Positions 8,457-16,026 of a stretch of 64,000 bases of DNA are shown piece after piece. Below the pieces are notes generated by a model. That model was given only the letters and a program-made list of their open reading frames with translations, was not told the origin of the DNA and searched no databases. The first letter of the stretch is position 1. The number at the start of each line of letters is the position of its first letter. The DNA is from Mycobacterium sp. 852013-51886_SCH5428379 (GTDB lineage: Bacteria > Actinomycetota > Actinomycetes > Mycobacteriales > Mycobacteriaceae). The stretch lies in contig NZ_LZSU01000042.1 in NCBI RefSeq assembly GCF_001665575.1, forward strand, positions 241,242 to 305,241, written 5' to 3'. Made by a program: the position numbers and the translations under genes.

Positions 8457-9503
8457 TCAACCCAGCCGGACGGACAGTTCGGAGAAGCCGGCCGACGGAT
8501 AGGTCGCCGCAACCGCCCGACCGCCGAGGGTGATGCGTCGGGTCCCGGCGAACAGTTCCTCGAGCACGATCCGGAACTCCATCCGCGCCAGCGGCGCGCC
8601 CGGGCAGATATGGATGCCGCGGCCGTACAGCAGGTTCAGCGACGGATCGCGATCCAATCGGTACTGCTCGACGTCGTCGAACGCCAGGGGGTCGCGGTTG
8701 GCGGCCGCCCACACCACCGTCAGCGGCGCATCGGCCGGGATGCGGGACGCGCCGAGCGTGACCTCTCGGGTGGTGCGCCGACGATTGCTGATCAGGGGCG
8801 CGTGCAGCCGCAGGATCTCGTCGCAGGCCGGCTCGATGAGCGTCGGGTCAGCGCGCAACTGGTCCTGCACCTCCGGATAAGCCGCCAGGGTTTGCGCCAG
8901 AATCCCGACGCCGGCCGCGATGGTGCCGAGCTCGCCGACGGTCCAGTTCCGCACTATCGAGACGATCTCGTCGTCCCGCAGCGGCCGGCCGTCGACGGTC
9001 TCGCTCAGCAGATCGGTGGTGGTGTCTGTCGGGGCGCCGCGCTGTCGCCGGGCATCGAGCTGTTCGCGGATGTAACCGTCGAACGCCAGCGCCACCGCGG
9101 CCATCGCCTGCCGGTCCTGCGCGTGAACGGCCGCGTGATTGCGCTTGACCCATTCGCGCAGCGCGTCCTGCAGCGCGTCCGGCCATCCCATGAACGCGCA
9201 TTGCGCGCGGCCGGCGTAGGGCTCGGCGAACGCGTCGACGAAGTCGAACTCGGCGTCGCGCGGCAGACCTGCCACCAGCTCGGCGGTGAGCGCCCGCAAT
9301 CTCGGCTCGAACGCCGCCAGCCGGTCGGCGGTGAAGTACCGGTCCACGACGGCGCGGAACATTGTGTGCTGGGGCGGGTCCATGCCGTTGGGCACGGCGA
9401 CGTGCTGCGTCGAGACGGCGTTGGAGAACGTCGTGTGGTCGTCGAGGACGCGGACGACGTCTGCGTGGGTGCAGACGTCGTACGCGCGGTGGGATTCGCT
9501 CAC
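8457..9503 (-). CDS. Cytochrome P450
   Basis: This is a soluble bacterial P450 of 348 residues. The heme-binding loop LLYGRGIHICPGAPLARMEF carries the thiolate Cys at residue 300, and the K-helix ExxR is E229-R232 (EILR). In the I helix, GELGTIAA keeps the oxygen-activating Thr (T194), but the usual preceding acidic residue is Gly (G193). The protein is about 50 residues shorter at the N-terminus than typical class I P450s; GTG 9503 is the first possible start in the frame. It lies 25 bases behind the NmrA-like gene and is probably co-transcribed with it under the MarR regulator at 10572. No ferredoxin gene is adjacent, so electron partners must be encoded elsewhere. The substrate is unknown. 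Confidence 0.93.
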   Translation of the reverse strand: MSESHRAYDVCTHADVVRVLDDHTTFSNAVSTQHVAVPNGMDPPQHTMFRAVVDRYFTADRLAAFEPRLRALTAELVAGLPRDAEFDFVDAFAEPYAGRAQCAFMGWPDALQDALREWVKRNHAAVHAQDRQAMAAVALAFDGYIREQLDARRQRGAPTDTTTDLLSETVDGRPLRDDEIVSIVRNWTVGELGTIAAGVGILAQTLAAYPEVQDQLRADPTLIEPACDEILRLHAPLISNRRRTTREVTLGASRIPADAPLTVVWAAANRDPLAFDDVEQYRLDRDPSLNLLYGRGIHICPGAPLARMEFRIVLEELFAGTRRITLGGRAVAATYPSAGFSELSVRLG

Positions 9504-9528
9504 TGTTGCAGGTCTACCAGCACCTCGC

Positions 9529-10479
9529 TCACGGCAGCGGAATGTCGTCGCCGTGCTGCGCCAGCCAGTCCGGGAACGACTGGAGCCCGGGGTTGAGTTC
9601 GCGCACCCGGTCCAGGTCGCGGTCGCCGGTGAAGGTCGCGGCGTCCTCCGCGTAGTACTGGAACATGTTGCCCATCTCGACCGCTGACGGGAAGCCCTGT
9701 GCGCGGAACTCGTCGAACGTCATCGGCCGGTAGACCACCCGTCGGCCGAGCGCCTCGGTCAACGCGGCCGCGTAGCCGTCGCCGGTGAGGATGTCGCCGG
9801 CAATGCTGACGGTCCGGCCGATCAGCGGATCGCCGCGGTGGAAGATCTCGAGCGCCGTCCGGCCGATGTCCTCGACGGCGATACCCGCCAACGGCTGATC
9901 GGCCATGGGGATGCCGAGTGTCAACGTGCCGTCGTCGCCGGGCCGGGGCGGGAACGAGTTCGCGAAGTTCTCGTAGAACAGGGTGGTCCGCAGATACGTG
10001 GTGGGGACCGCGGCGAAGAACCGGTCCGCCTCAGCCTTGGCGTCGAAGTGCGGCACCTTGTACCCCTCGACGTCGGGGACGGCGGCGTCGTCGGCGAATC
10101 GGCCGCGCGAGTCCTCGAGCGTCGACCAGACGACATGACGCACGCCCGCCCGGTCGAGTGCCCGCACCGCGGCCTGTGCCTGGGCGAGTTCCCGCTGCGC
10201 TGCTGTCTGCTGCGCGTCCTGCGGCAGCGGAGCCCAGTAATTCGTGACGACGAATGCGCCGTGGGCCCCGGCGAACGCGGCGTCCAGGCTCTCCTCGTCG
10301 TCCAGGTCAGCGGCGACGACCTCGGCGCCGGCGGCGGTCAATGCCATCGCCTTCGTCGACTGCGGGTCACGGGTCAGTGCCCGGATGGTGAACGCGTCGT
10401 CGTCGAGCAGTGCGCGGACCATACCGCCGCCCTGGGAACCGGTTGCTCCGACGACCGCGATGATCTTCTTGTCCGTCAT
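9529..10479 (-). CDS. NmrA/HSCARG-like NAD(P)-binding protein
   Basis: The 316-residue protein has the atypical short-chain dehydrogenase fold of the NmrA family. The N-terminal KIIAVVGATGSQGGGMVRAL is the GxxGxxG dinucleotide motif, and the Tyr-x-x-x-Lys catalytic pair of classical SDRs is not evident, which suits a redox-sensing or quinone-reductase-like role. I chose ATG 10479 because GGAAGGG lies about 10 bases upstream; ATG 10488 abuts the same ribosome-binding site and is the alternative. The gene is divergent from a MarR regulator, and the 92-base gap holds two matching palindromes, so expression is probably repressed by that MarR protein. The P450 gene follows. Confidence 0.87.
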   Translation of the reverse strand: MTDKKIIAVVGATGSQGGGMVRALLDDDAFTIRALTRDPQSTKAMALTAAGAEVVAADLDDEESLDAAFAGAHGAFVVTNYWAPLPQDAQQTAAQRELAQAQAAVRALDRAGVRHVVWSTLEDSRGRFADDAAVPDVEGYKVPHFDAKAEADRFFAAVPTTYLRTTLFYENFANSFPPRPGDDGTLTLGIPMADQPLAGIAVEDIGRTALEIFHRGDPLIGRTVSIAGDILTGDGYAAALTEALGRRVVYRPMTFDEFRAQGFPSAVEMGNMFQYYAEDAATFTGDRDLDRVRELNPGLQSFPDWLAQHGDDIPLP

Positions 10480-10496
10480 ATCGTTCATCCCTTCCA

Positions 10497-10512
10497 AGTT
10501 GATGTATCAACC
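10497..10512. promoter_or_regulatory. Palindromic operator 1 between NmrA-like gene and MarR gene
   Basis: AGTTGATGTATCAACC is a near-perfect palindrome (6-base arms GTTGAT/ATCAAC). It lies immediately upstream of the NmrA-like gene's ribosome-binding site, where a bound repressor would block its transcription. Its centre is 40 bases from the centre of the second, perfect palindrome. Confidence 0.7.
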
Positions 10513-10536
10513 TGTTTCCAACAGTAGGCGTGCTCT

Positions 10537-10552
10537 GGTTGACGCGTCAACC
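10537..10552. promoter_or_regulatory. Palindromic operator 2 overlapping divergent promoters
   Basis: GGTTGACGCGTCAACC is a perfect 16-base palindrome. It contains TTGAC-like -35 elements on both strands. On the plus strand TAACAT (10560-10565) is a likely -10, 6 bases before the MarR ATG, which implies a leaderless MarR message. On the minus strand TTGACG with a 17-18 base spacer reaches CTACTG/TACTGT. A repressor bound here would silence both directions. Confidence 0.72.
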
Positions 10553-10571
10553 CGTCGGCTAACATCGGGGT

Positions 10572-11048
10572 ATGGCCTCGACGCGATGGCTCACCGACGA
10601 CGAGCAGCAGGCGTGGCGCGCCTACATCGCCATGCAGCAGACCCTGAGCCGGCACCTCCACCAGCACCTGCAGCGCGACTTCAACCTGTCGGACTCCGAT
10701 TTCGAGATCCTGGTGAACCTCTCGGAAGCCGACGGTGCGCGGCTTCGCCCGGTCGACCTCGCGGCGGCCACCCAGTGGGAGAAGAGCCGGTTGTCGCATC
10801 ATCTGAGCAGGATGGCCGCGCGGGGGCTGGTGGCGCGGGAACCGGGGGAGGGCCGCTATCCGGTCGTCGTGCTGACCGACGCAGGACGCGCCGCGCTGGA
10901 GGCGTGCGCACCGGCCAATGCGGCCCGAGTCCGCGAGCTGTTCATCGACGTGATCGGACCGGAGCGTCTGGAGGTGCTGCGCGGTATCGCCGAGGACGTC
11001 GTCGCGGCGGTCGAGACCCATCGGGGCACCGACTGCTCTCTGGCGTGA
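10572..11048 (+). CDS. MarR-family transcriptional regulator, divergent from NmrA-P450
   Basis: The 158-residue product has a typical MarR layout: N-terminal dimerisation helix (QQAWRAYIAMQQTLSRHLHQ), the helix-turn-helix region PVDLAAATQWEKSRLSHHLS at about residues 60-80, and the wing EPGEGRYPVVVLTDAG. ATG 10572 lies 6 bases after a -10-like TAACAT with no ribosome-binding site, so the gene is probably leaderless. The palindromes at 10497-10512 and 10537-10552 are the expected operators, giving an autoregulated repressor that also controls the oxidoreductase and P450. The ligand is unknown, but this layout is typical of response to an aromatic or xenobiotic compound (inference). Confidence 0.92.
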   Translation: MASTRWLTDDEQQAWRAYIAMQQTLSRHLHQHLQRDFNLSDSDFEILVNLSEADGARLRPVDLAAATQWEKSRLSHHLSRMAARGLVAREPGEGRYPVVVLTDAGRAALEACAPANAARVRELFIDVIGPERLEVLRGIAEDVVAAVETHRGTDCSLA

Positions 11049-11051
11049 CCG

Positions 11052-12296
11052 TCAGTCCGCCACCGGTGCGGGCAGCGGGATCGTCGCGGTCACCGCGGTC
11101 CCGGCACCCGGGCGGGACCGGATGTTGAGCCGGCCGCCGACGATCTCCGCGCGTTCGGCCATGGACAGCAGGCCGTAGCCGCCCATCTCGTCCCCGCCCA
11201 CCGGATGTTCGAACGTGTCGAATCCGACGCCGTCGTCGACGATCTCCAGCCGCGCCGTCGGTCCCGCGGGGCCGTCCTCCACGCTGAACGTCAGCCCGGC
11301 CGTCCGCGCTCTGGCGTGTTTGACGACGTTCTGCAGGCACTCCTGCGCGATGCGGTACAGCGCGAGCTCGGTGTGGTCGGGCAGCCGCACCTCCGCGAGA
11401 TCCACCGCGAGGTCGACCTCCGGGATCGTGCGGGCGAGACTGGCCAGCCCGCCGGCCAGTCCGAGGTCGTCGAGGACCGGCGGACGCAGCCCGCTGATCG
11501 CCGCGCGCGCCTCGGCCAGCGTCAGATCGGCCAGTTCGCGGGCCTTGGCGAGCTGTTCGGCCGCGGCTTCGGGATCGGCGATCGCCCGGGCGGCGGCGTC
11601 GAGGCGGTAGGACAGCGTGACCAGTCGCTGGGAGATGCCGTCGTGGATGTCGCCGGCCAGGCGTCGGCGTTCGATCTCCTGGGCCTGGATCACCTGCTCG
11701 ACGAAGTTCTCGTGCGCGCGTTCGCGGGCCACCAACTGGCGGTGCAGCCGCGCCTGATGCAGCGCGCCCGCGATCAACCGGCCGATCACCAGCAGCAGTT
11801 CGACGTCGCGGGGTGTGAATTCCCGGCGCGCCACCGTGTGCACGTTGAGCACGCCGACCAGTCCGCCCGGATCGGTCTGCATCGGTACCGACACCATCGA
11901 GGTGAAATCGCGGCCGCGTAGCGACTGGAACGGCAGATACCGCGGATCGGACTCCTTGTCGTGGCTGATCACCACCGGTTCGCGGTGGCTGGCCACCCAT
12001 CCGGAGATGCCGTGTCCCAGGGGTAGGCGGATCTTGCCGACCTCACTGTCGAACGGCGGGGTGGCGCCGGTCAGCGTCAGCGACCGGTCCGAATCGTCGA
12101 GCACGTGCACGAAGCAGACGTCGGTGGCGGTGGCCGCGGTGATCATTCGGGCCGCCGCGGCGGCGAGCGGTTCGACGCCCGGTCCGCTGGAGGTGGCCTG
12201 GATCAACTCACGCAGCAGGGCCAGTTCGCGGTCGGCGGTGAGTACGTTCCGGCGGGCAGGAGCGGAGCGACCCGGGAGATCATCGGCGCTGGTCAC
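11052..12296 (-). CDS. GAF-domain sensor histidine kinase (HisKA_3/NarX-DegS class)
   Basis: The 414-residue soluble kinase has a GAF domain at about residues 45-190, the dimerisation and phosphoacceptor segment QEIERRRLAGDIHDGISQRL with the phosphorylated His in DIHDG, the N box (RIAQECLQNVVKHA) and G boxes (DDGVGFD and GGYGLLSMAERA) of the HATPase. No transmembrane helix is visible, so it senses a cytoplasmic signal. The start is GTG 12296, overlapping the regulator stop as GTGA, so the pair is translationally coupled with the regulator first. The overall layout is like the kinase core of DevS/DosT, but with a single GAF domain; no heme ligand can be assigned. Confidence 0.93.
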   Translation of the reverse strand: MTSADDLPGRSAPARRNVLTADRELALLRELIQATSSGPGVEPLAAAAARMITAATATDVCFVHVLDDSDRSLTLTGATPPFDSEVGKIRLPLGHGISGWVASHREPVVISHDKESDPRYLPFQSLRGRDFTSMVSVPMQTDPGGLVGVLNVHTVARREFTPRDVELLLVIGRLIAGALHQARLHRQLVARERAHENFVEQVIQAQEIERRRLAGDIHDGISQRLVTLSYRLDAAARAIADPEAAAEQLAKARELADLTLAEARAAISGLRPPVLDDLGLAGGLASLARTIPEVDLAVDLAEVRLPDHTELALYRIAQECLQNVVKHARARTAGLTFSVEDGPAGPTARLEIVDDGVGFDTFEHPVGGDEMGGYGLLSMAERAEIVGGRLNIRSRPGAGTAVTATIPLPAPVAD

Positions 12297-12961
12297 TGGT
12301 AGATCCCCTCGCGCAGCGCGGTCGCCACGGCGCCGGCCCGGTCGCTGACCCCGAGTTTGCGGTAGATGGCCCGCAGGTGGGTCTTCACGGTCTCCTCGCC
12401 GATGACCAACTTGTGGGCGATACCGCGGTTGGACAGCCCGTTGACGACGAACGACAGGATCTCGCTCTCGCGCTGGGTGAGCCCCTGCCGGGCGCCCGGC
12501 CAGAACTCGGCGCGCTGCAGCCGGGCCGCGGTGTCGACGGCTCTGGCCGCCATCTTCGGGTCGATGGCCATCTCGCCGCTGTGCGCGAACTCGAGTTGGC
12601 GCACCAGTTCGTCGCTGTTGATGCTCTTGAGCAGATAGCCCGACGCTCCCACCCGCAGCGCCTGGAACAGGTACTGCTCGTCGTCGTAGACCGACAGCAT
12701 GACCACCTTCTGCGCGGGATCGCGCTGACGCAGCTGCAGGCACAGGTCCAATCCGCTGGCGCCCTGCATCCGCACGTCGCACAGCACGATGTCCGGACGC
12801 AGCTCGTCGACCACGCCGAGCGCCCGTTCGGCGCCCACCGCCTGACCCACCACCGAGACCCGGTCGTCGAACGACGCCAGCATGGCCTTGAGGCCTTCGA
12901 TGACCATCTCGTGGTCGTCCACCAGGACGATGCGCACGGGCATCGGCACGGGCTGGACCAT
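12293..12961 (-). CDS. NarL/FixJ-family response regulator
   Basis: The roughly 222-residue product has a receiver domain (VRIVLVDDHEMVIEGL, phosphoacceptor Asp in IVLCDVRM, conserved Lys in GYLLKS) and a C-terminal LuxR-type DNA-binding domain (TQRESEILSFVVNGLSNRGI, VIGEETVKTHLRAIYRKLGV). It is the partner of the overlapping kinase. The start is uncertain: ATG 12961 is chosen, with GTG 12970 and ATG 12943 as alternatives, and none has a convincing ribosome-binding site. A CCCCC-ATA-GGGGG hairpin or operator (13017-13029) lies in the gap to the divergent HAD gene and is a candidate binding site. Confidence 0.92.
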   Translation of the reverse strand: MVQPVPMPVRIVLVDDHEMVIEGLKAMLASFDDRVSVVGQAVGAERALGVVDELRPDIVLCDVRMQGASGLDLCLQLRQRDPAQKVVMLSVYDDEQYLFQALRVGASGYLLKSINSDELVRQLEFAHSGEMAIDPKMAARAVDTAARLQRAEFWPGARQGLTQRESEILSFVVNGLSNRGIAHKLVIGEETVKTHLRAIYRKLGVSDRAGAVATALREGIYQ

Positions 12962-13016
12962 GCGCAACACATTAGAGGCGGCGCGGACGCGGGTAGCTCA
13001 ACTTCGCCGGTCCAAT

Positions 13017-13029
13017 CCCCCATAGGGGG
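13017..13029. promoter_or_regulatory. CCCCC-ATA-GGGGG inverted repeat in divergent gap
   Basis: Five-base C/G arms around ATA lie between the response regulator and the HAD-like gene, about 40 bases upstream of the HAD start. It could be a binding site for the adjacent NarL-type regulator or a structural accident of high GC. Confidence 0.3.
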
Positions 13030-13066
13030 GAGGACGCCGAGGTGTGACGTAGACCACTGTAGGACC

Positions 13067-13864
13067 GTGTCCACAACAGAGCAGAGAACATGGTGTGCCG
13101 GCCGGTTCTGGTGGGGACCGGCTGAGCAGAACGCCAGCCCGGTCCGCGCCCTGATCTTCGATCTGGACGCGCTGGCCGATCTGGAGCGTGACGCCCACCG
13201 CGTGGTGTTCAACGCCGCCTTCGCCGCCCACGGGCTGCCGATCGAGTGGTCGGTCGCGCGGTACCGCCAACTGCTCGTGCTGCGCGATGAACGGCAGCGC
13301 GTGCTGGCCGAACTCCGCAAGCACTGCGTCGGACCCGAATGTGACGTGCTCACCGAGCTCCTCGCCGACGAGGTCTGCGCGACCAAGACGATCATGTTCG
13401 ACGAGATGGTGGTCGACGCGGAACTGTCCCCGCGTGCGGGGCTGACGGATCTGATGAACGAGGCGTTCGCCGCCGACATCCCGGTCGCCGTCGTGACCGC
13501 CGGGCGGCGCAGCTGGGCCGAACCGCTGATTCGCCAACTCGTCGGCGAGGGGCTGGTCGAGGTGATCGTCACCGCCGACGACGTCACCACTCCCGGTGCG
13601 GACCCCTACCGTCAAGCGCTGGCCGAGCTGGGGGTGTGGCCGCAGCACGCCGTCGCCTTCGCCGGATCGTCACGCGGACTGCGGATGGCGGGATCCGCGG
13701 AGCTGGCGACGGTGCTCGTCGGTGCGTCCGCCGGCGCCGCGCGCGATGCGTCGACCGCCATGGCCGTGGTGGCCGACTATGCGGGTGCGGTGCCGCTGAC
13801 GCTGGCCGCGCTGGGCCGGATGCGGGGCCGGTGGCCGGCCGCGCAGACGAATTCGGCCGCCTGA
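13067..13864 (+). CDS. HAD-superfamily protein, CbbY/PGM-like, catalytic motifs degenerate
   Basis: The 265-residue product has a HAD fold of the phosphoglycolate/beta-phosphoglucomutase type. Motif I is FDLDALADLE with both Asp (D32, D34), and motif II is AVVTAGRRSW. Motif III normally has Lys-Pro-x-Pro-Asp; here it reads TTPGADPY with no Lys. Motif IV normally has Glu-Asp-Ser; here it is FAGSSRG. Phosphatase activity is therefore doubtful. The start is GTG 13067 with AGGA just upstream; a longer open frame before it runs over the opposite-strand regulator and is not coding. Rubisco-operon CbbY proteins look similar, but no Calvin-cycle genes are nearby. Confidence 0.82.
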   Translation: MSTTEQRTWCAGRFWWGPAEQNASPVRALIFDLDALADLERDAHRVVFNAAFAAHGLPIEWSVARYRQLLVLRDERQRVLAELRKHCVGPECDVLTELLADEVCATKTIMFDEMVVDAELSPRAGLTDLMNEAFAADIPVAVVTAGRRSWAEPLIRQLVGEGLVEVIVTADDVTTPGADPYRQALAELGVWPQHAVAFAGSSRGLRMAGSAELATVLVGASAGAARDASTAMAVVADYAGAVPLTLAALGRMRGRWPAAQTNSAA

Positions 13865-13880
13865 AGTCGCGCCGGGGGCG

Positions 13881-13913
13881 GGCGGTGTCCGAGGGGTCGC
13901 CGACCGCCGCCCG
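13881..13913. terminator. Possible bidirectional hairpin between convergent genes
   Basis: GGGCGG-type and CCGCCC-type arms with one bulge flank a roughly 13-base loop between the HAD stop and the mmsB stop. There is no T tract. Support is weak. Confidence 0.25.
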
Positions 13914-13927
13914 ACGGCGTGCGAGGC

Positions 13928-14815
13928 TCAGCCGCGCAGCATCTCGATGATTGCGCTGAAGTCCTTGTCGTTGTAGGACGCACCGGACCTGACGAACCCC
14001 GCATAGAGCTGGGCGGCGTGGCTGCCCAGCGGCGCCGCGGCACCGGTGGACTGCACCGCGTCCATCGCCAGTCCGAGATCCTTGTTCATCAGCGCCGTCG
14101 CGAAGCCCGGCTTGAAGTCGTTGTTGGCCGGCGACGTCGGAACCGGTCCCGGCACAGGGCAATTCGTGTGCACCGACCAGCAGTTGCCGGTCGCGCCGGT
14201 GATGACGTCGAACAGCGACTGTGCCGGCAACCCGAGTTTCTCGGCCAGCACGAAGGCTTCACCGATCGCGATCTGCTGGACGGCGAGCACCATGTTGTTG
14301 CACAGCTTGGCGGCCTGACCGTTGCCGGATGCGCCGCAGTGCACGACCTTCGCGGCCATCGGTTCGAGCACGGGCCGAGCCGCTGCGACTGCGTCTTCGG
14401 AACCGCCGACCATGAACGCCAGCGTCCCGGCCGTCGCACCCTTGACCCCACCGGAGACCGGTGCGTCGATCTGGGCGAAACCCCGGGAGGTGGTGTCGGC
14501 GTTGATCTCCCGCGCATCGGCGACCGAGATGGTGGAGGTGTCGATGAACAGCGCACCCGCCTGGGCGGCGGGCAGCACCTCGGCGTAGACCGACTTCACC
14601 ACCGCCCCGTTCGGCAGCGACGTGATGACGACCTCGGCGCCGGAGACCGCCTCGGCGCCGCTGCCGAATGTGCTGACGCCGTTGTCTTCGGCGGCCGATC
14701 GCAGGGCCGGTACCGGATCGAATCCGCGCACGGTGTGACCGGCCTTGGCCAGGTTGGCCGCCATCGGACCGCCCATGTGGCCGAGCCCGAAGAACGCAAT
14801 TGTCGTCACTGTCAT
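13928..14815 (-). CDS. mmsB: 3-hydroxyisobutyrate dehydrogenase
   Basis: This NAD-dependent enzyme oxidises 3-hydroxyisobutyrate to methylmalonate semialdehyde in valine catabolism. The 295-residue product has the family opening TIAFFGLGHMGGPMAANL (Rossmann GxGxMG), the substrate-binding DAPVSGGVKGATAGTLAFMV, the catalytic Lys in GNGQAAKLCNNM, and a C-terminal NKDLGLAM segment. The start is ATG 14815 with AGGAGA upstream. It is the last gene of mmsA-fadE9-mmsB, 6 bases after the acyl-CoA dehydrogenase, the same order as M. tuberculosis Rv0753c-Rv0752c-Rv0751c. Confidence 0.96.
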   Translation of the reverse strand: MTVTTIAFFGLGHMGGPMAANLAKAGHTVRGFDPVPALRSAAEDNGVSTFGSGAEAVSGAEVVITSLPNGAVVKSVYAEVLPAAQAGALFIDTSTISVADAREINADTTSRGFAQIDAPVSGGVKGATAGTLAFMVGGSEDAVAAARPVLEPMAAKVVHCGASGNGQAAKLCNNMVLAVQQIAIGEAFVLAEKLGLPAQSLFDVITGATGNCWSVHTNCPVPGPVPTSPANNDFKPGFATALMNKDLGLAMDAVQSTGAAAPLGSHAAQLYAGFVRSGASYNDKDFSAIIEMLRG

Positions 14816-14821
14816 CTTCTC

Positions 14822-15988
14822 CTATGCCGATGCGCGGGCGCGGCCCGCGGCTGCCCGCCCGATCACCACACGCATGATCTCGTTGGATCCCTCGAGAATC
14901 CGGTGTACGCGCAGATCCCGCACGATCTTCTCGATGCCGTACTCGCGGAGGTATCCGTATCCGCCGTGCAGTTGCAGCGCCTGATCGGCCACCTCGAAAC
15001 AGGCGTCGGTGACGTAGCGCTTGGCCATCGCGCACAGCTCCACCTTGTCCGGGTGGCCGTCGTCCAGTGCGGTGGCCGCACGCCACAGCAGGGTGCGCGA
15101 CGTCTGCAGAGCGGTGGCCATATCGGCCAGGGTGAACCGGATGGTCGGCTCGTCGAGCAGCGATCCGCCGAACGCCTGCCGGTCGGCCACGTAATTGGCC
15201 GCCTTGTCGTAGGCGGCCTGGGCGCCGCCGAGGGAACACGCGGCGATGTTGATGCGGCCGCCGTTGAGGCCGTTCATCGCGATGCCGAAGCCCTTGCCCT
15301 CACCGGCTTCTCCGCCGAGCATGTTCGCCGCGGGCACCCGCGCACCCTCGAGGATCACCTGCGCGGTGGGTTGTGCGCTCCAGCCCATCTTCTCCTCGTC
15401 GGCGCCGAAACTGAGCCCCGGCGTGTCCTTTTCCACGATGAACGCCGAGATGCCCTTCGGGCCGTCGCTACCGGTGCGGGCCATCACGATGTACACGTCG
15501 GATGTGCCTGCGCCGGAGATGAACTGCTTCACCCCGTCGAGCCGGTAGTGGTCACCATCTCTGACCGCGCGGGTGCGCAGCGCGCTCGCGTCGGAGCCGG
15601 CCCCGGGTTCGGTGAGGCAGTAGCTCGCGATCGACTCCATCGATGCCAGCCGCGGCACCCAGGTCGAGCGCTGCTCCTCGGAGCCGTACACGTCGACCAT
15701 CCACGCACACATGTTGTGGATCGACAGGAACGCCGCGATCGTCGGATCGGCGGCGGCCAGCATCTCGAAGATGCGGACGGCGTCGATGCGCCGCAGACCG
15801 CTGCCGCCGGCGTCCTCACGACAGTAGATCGCCGCCATGCCGAGTTCGGCCGCTTCCCGCAGTACGTCGGTGGGGAAGTGGTGCGTGCGATCCCACTCCA
15901 GCGCGTTGGGCGCCAACCGCTTCGCGGCGAACGCCTCCGCCGTCTCGGCGATCACCCGTTCGTCGTCGTCGAGACCGAAATAGTCCAC
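14822..15988 (-). CDS. fadE9: Acyl-CoA dehydrogenase, probable isobutyryl-CoA dehydrogenase
   Basis: The 388-residue flavoenzyme of the acyl-CoA dehydrogenase family probably converts isobutyryl-CoA to methacrylyl-CoA. Family signatures are CLTEPGAGSDASAL (FAD and substrate loop), the DGVKQFISGAGTSDVY strand pair, and the C-terminal QLHGGYGYLREYGIEKIVRD carrying the Gln/Gly flavin contacts. The base catalyst is probably the Glu in RILEGSNEIMR. The start is GTG 15988 with GGAGAG upstream. Its place between mmsA and mmsB is the main support for isobutyryl specificity. Confidence 0.93.
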   Translation of the reverse strand: MDYFGLDDDERVIAETAEAFAAKRLAPNALEWDRTHHFPTDVLREAAELGMAAIYCREDAGGSGLRRIDAVRIFEMLAAADPTIAAFLSIHNMCAWMVDVYGSEEQRSTWVPRLASMESIASYCLTEPGAGSDASALRTRAVRDGDHYRLDGVKQFISGAGTSDVYIVMARTGSDGPKGISAFIVEKDTPGLSFGADEEKMGWSAQPTAQVILEGARVPAANMLGGEAGEGKGFGIAMNGLNGGRINIAACSLGGAQAAYDKAANYVADRQAFGGSLLDEPTIRFTLADMATALQTSRTLLWRAATALDDGHPDKVELCAMAKRYVTDACFEVADQALQLHGGYGYLREYGIEKIVRDLRVHRILEGSNEIMRVVIGRAAAGRARASA

Positions 15989-16026
15989 GTTGAACTCTCC
16001 TCGCGCAAGCGCTCGTCGGGCGAGAC

